Source: an uncultured Variovorax sp. (lineage in GTDB: Bacteria; Pseudomonadota; Gammaproteobacteria; Burkholderiales; Burkholderiaceae). From it: 13,003 nucleotides of DNA. Both the position numbers and the translations under genes were made by a program. The notes beneath the pieces were generated by a model. The model was not told the DNA's origin, made no database searches, and was given only the letters and a program-made list of their open reading frames with translations. The stretch covers positions 1 to 13,003 of the forward strand of contig CAMLCW010000120.1 in NCBI GenBank assembly GCA_946478645.1, given 5' to 3'. Every line of letters starts with the position of its first letter. Within the stretch, counting starts at the first letter, position 1. Positions 12,020 to 13,003 of this stretch are shown in pieces.

Positions 12020-12937
12020 ATGCATTACGACCTCACCGACCTGCGCCTCTTCCTCCATGTGGGCGAGACGCGCAACCTGACGCGCGCCGCGGAGCGTTCG
12101 TTTCTTTCCCCGCCTGCGGCGAGCATGCGGATCAAGCAGCTGGAAGAGAACTTCCACACGCCGCTGCTGCTGCGCCAGGCCAAGGGCGTCCAGCTCACAC
12201 CGGCCGGCGAACGCATGCTGGAGCACATCCGCCTGGTTTTCAACGAGCTCGAATGCATGCACTCCGCGATGCAGCCGTTCGCGAGCGGCGTCAAGGGACG
12301 CGTGCGCCTGCTGGCCAACAGCACCGCGGCCAGCACCTTCCTGCCCGGCGCGCTCTCTGCCTTTCTCGCGGCGCATCCCGACATCGACATCGAGCTGGCC
12401 GAGTGCAGTTCGCGCGAGGCCGCGGTGGCGGTTGCCAAGGGCGCGGCCGACCTCGCCATCGTGGCCGGGCAGGTGATTCCCGAAGAGCTCGACGTGCTGG
12501 CGCTCTACCGCGACGAGCTGGTGCTGATCGCATCGCCGCTGCTGGGGCCGCGCCGCGAAGGGCCGGTGCGGCTCGCCGAGCTGCTGGACAACACGCCTTT
12601 CGTCGGGCTCAACCAGCACAACTCGATCCAGCACTTTCTCGACAACATCGCACGGCAGCTCGGCAAGCGGATCAACCTGCGCATCCAGGTCGGCAGCTTC
12701 GATGCGGTCTGCCGCATGGTGGAAGCGGGTGCGGGCGTGGCGGTCGTGCCGCTGATCTGCGCCCAGCAGTACGGCCCCGGGCGGTTGCGCCTGACGCCGC
12801 TCGACGAGCCCTGGGCACGGCGCGACATCAGCCTGCTGCGCCTGCGCTCGCACACCCTGCCGGGCTCGAGCGAGTTGCTGATCCAGCACCTGCGCGACCA
12901 GGTGCGCGCGCTGGTGGGCGAAGGCAGCGGCGAGTAG
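12020..12937 (+). CDS. LysR-family transcriptional regulator
   Basis: A 305-aa LysR-type regulator of normal length. The N-terminal winged helix-turn-helix is at about 3-62: DLTDLRLFLHVGETRNLTRAAERSFLSPPAASMRIKQLEENFHTPLLLRQAKGVQLTPAGERML. The linker helix follows, and the periplasmic-binding-protein-like effector domain spans about 93-293 (GRVRLLANSTAASTFLPGALSAFLAAHPDIDIELAE, ADLAIVAGQV, ELVLIASPLL, VCRMVEAGAGVAVVPLICAQQYG). The SPPAASMRI recognition helix differs from the usual SQPAVS but is common in one LysR subgroup. ATG 12020 has no Shine-Dalgarno. LysR proteins usually regulate a divergent neighbour; here the upstream neighbour is the truncated araC on the same strand and the downstream gene converges, so the target is not evident. 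Confidence 0.94.
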   Translation: MHYDLTDLRLFLHVGETRNLTRAAERSFLSPPAASMRIKQLEENFHTPLLLRQAKGVQLTPAGERMLEHIRLVFNELECMHSAMQPFASGVKGRVRLLANSTAASTFLPGALSAFLAAHPDIDIELAECSSREAAVAVAKGAADLAIVAGQVIPEELDVLALYRDELVLIASPLLGPRREGPVRLAELLDNTPFVGLNQHNSIQHFLDNIARQLGKRINLRIQVGSFDAVCRMVEAGAGVAVVPLICAQQYGPGRLRLTPLDEPWARRDISLLRLRSHTLPGSSELLIQHLRDQVRALVGEGSGE

Positions 12938-12952
12938 CGGCCGCTGCGGCGC

Positions 12953-13003
12953 TCAGAGCACGGCGGTGTGCCAGCCCCACTCGTCGGGCACCACGCGCCG
13001 GAC
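12953..13003 (-). CDS. C-terminal end of an unidentified protein (5' part outside window)
   Basis: On the minus strand the last 51 bases read VRRVVPDEWGWHTAVL followed by TGA. This has a normal protein composition, and its stop lies 15 nt from the LysR stop in a convergent arrangement as tight as others in this window. Too little is visible to name a family. Confidence 0.5.
   Translation of the reverse strand, partial: VRRVVPDEWGWHTAVL

Noticed and set aside
10808..12937. 709-codon plus-strand frame ending with the LysR stop
   Set aside because: Only the last 305 codons are protein-like (the LysR). The rest is Arg/Ala-rich antisense of the AhpD gene and out-of-frame AraC sequence.
1..13003. 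Search for mobile element, prophage, CRISPR array, toxin-antitoxin or defence system
   Set aside because: No transposase, integrase, terminal repeats, regularly spaced repeats, or defence-domain proteins are visible; the ku block is best read as DNA repair.

Overview
The window is GC-rich, densely coded bacterial chromosome. Codon use, the AraC, LysR, OsmC, SRPBCC, Usp and Rnk repertoire, and a ku gene cluster fit a betaproteobacterium of the Comamonadaceae, most like Variovorax. That placement is inferred from general appearance, not from a database match. I see no tRNA, rRNA, CRISPR array, insertion sequence, integrase or attachment site.

Layout. (1) 1-500: C-terminal signalling tip of a methyl-accepting chemotaxis protein, cut by the window edge, converging on (2) a minus-strand pair, osmC-like then araC-like (2042-505), spaced 2 nt apart and probably translationally coupled. 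(3) A 240-bp divergent intergenic region holding a perfect 14-bp palindrome, then a plus-strand SAM-dependent methyltransferase (2283-3110). (4) A roughly 309-bp gap with one candidate promoter, then an Rnk-type nucleoside diphosphate kinase regulator (3420-3833) and a tandem universal stress protein (3891-4661). (5) A small conserved-looking hypothetical gene (4773-5048), an SRPBCC/AHSA1 protein (5134-5580) and a 110-aa hypothetical (5690-6022).

(6) The most distinctive block is 6068-8823: ku, a gene joining a MerR-like helix-turn-helix to TPR repeats, and a second, divergent ku, all on the plus strand. The ku pair would make the bacterial non-homologous end-joining DNA-end-binding component. 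No ligD is in the window. The first ku has its Shine-Dalgarno sequence inside a perfect 6-bp hairpin; the HTH-TPR gene starts with GTG overlapping the first ku stop; the second ku starts with TTG. A GT14-type glycosyltransferase (8955-9851) follows.

(7) On the minus strand lie a small secreted protein (10201-9869), a thioredoxin-fold redoxin (10809-10234) and an AhpD/carboxymuconolactone decarboxylase-type protein (11275-10835). The last lacks its N-terminus and abuts, head to head, an AraC-type regulator (plus strand, about 11295-11972) that also lacks its N-terminus. The simplest reading is one deletion that removed the shared divergent promoter and the 5' ends of both genes, leaving a regulatory scar. 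(8) An intact LysR regulator (12020-12937) with a very short or absent leader converges on the last 16 codons of an unidentified minus-strand gene at the window end.

As a whole this looks like chromosomal stress, repair and redox housekeeping with many local transcription factors, not a mobile island. The two points most worth following are the ku-HTH/TPR-ku cluster and the double-truncation junction near 11275-11295.
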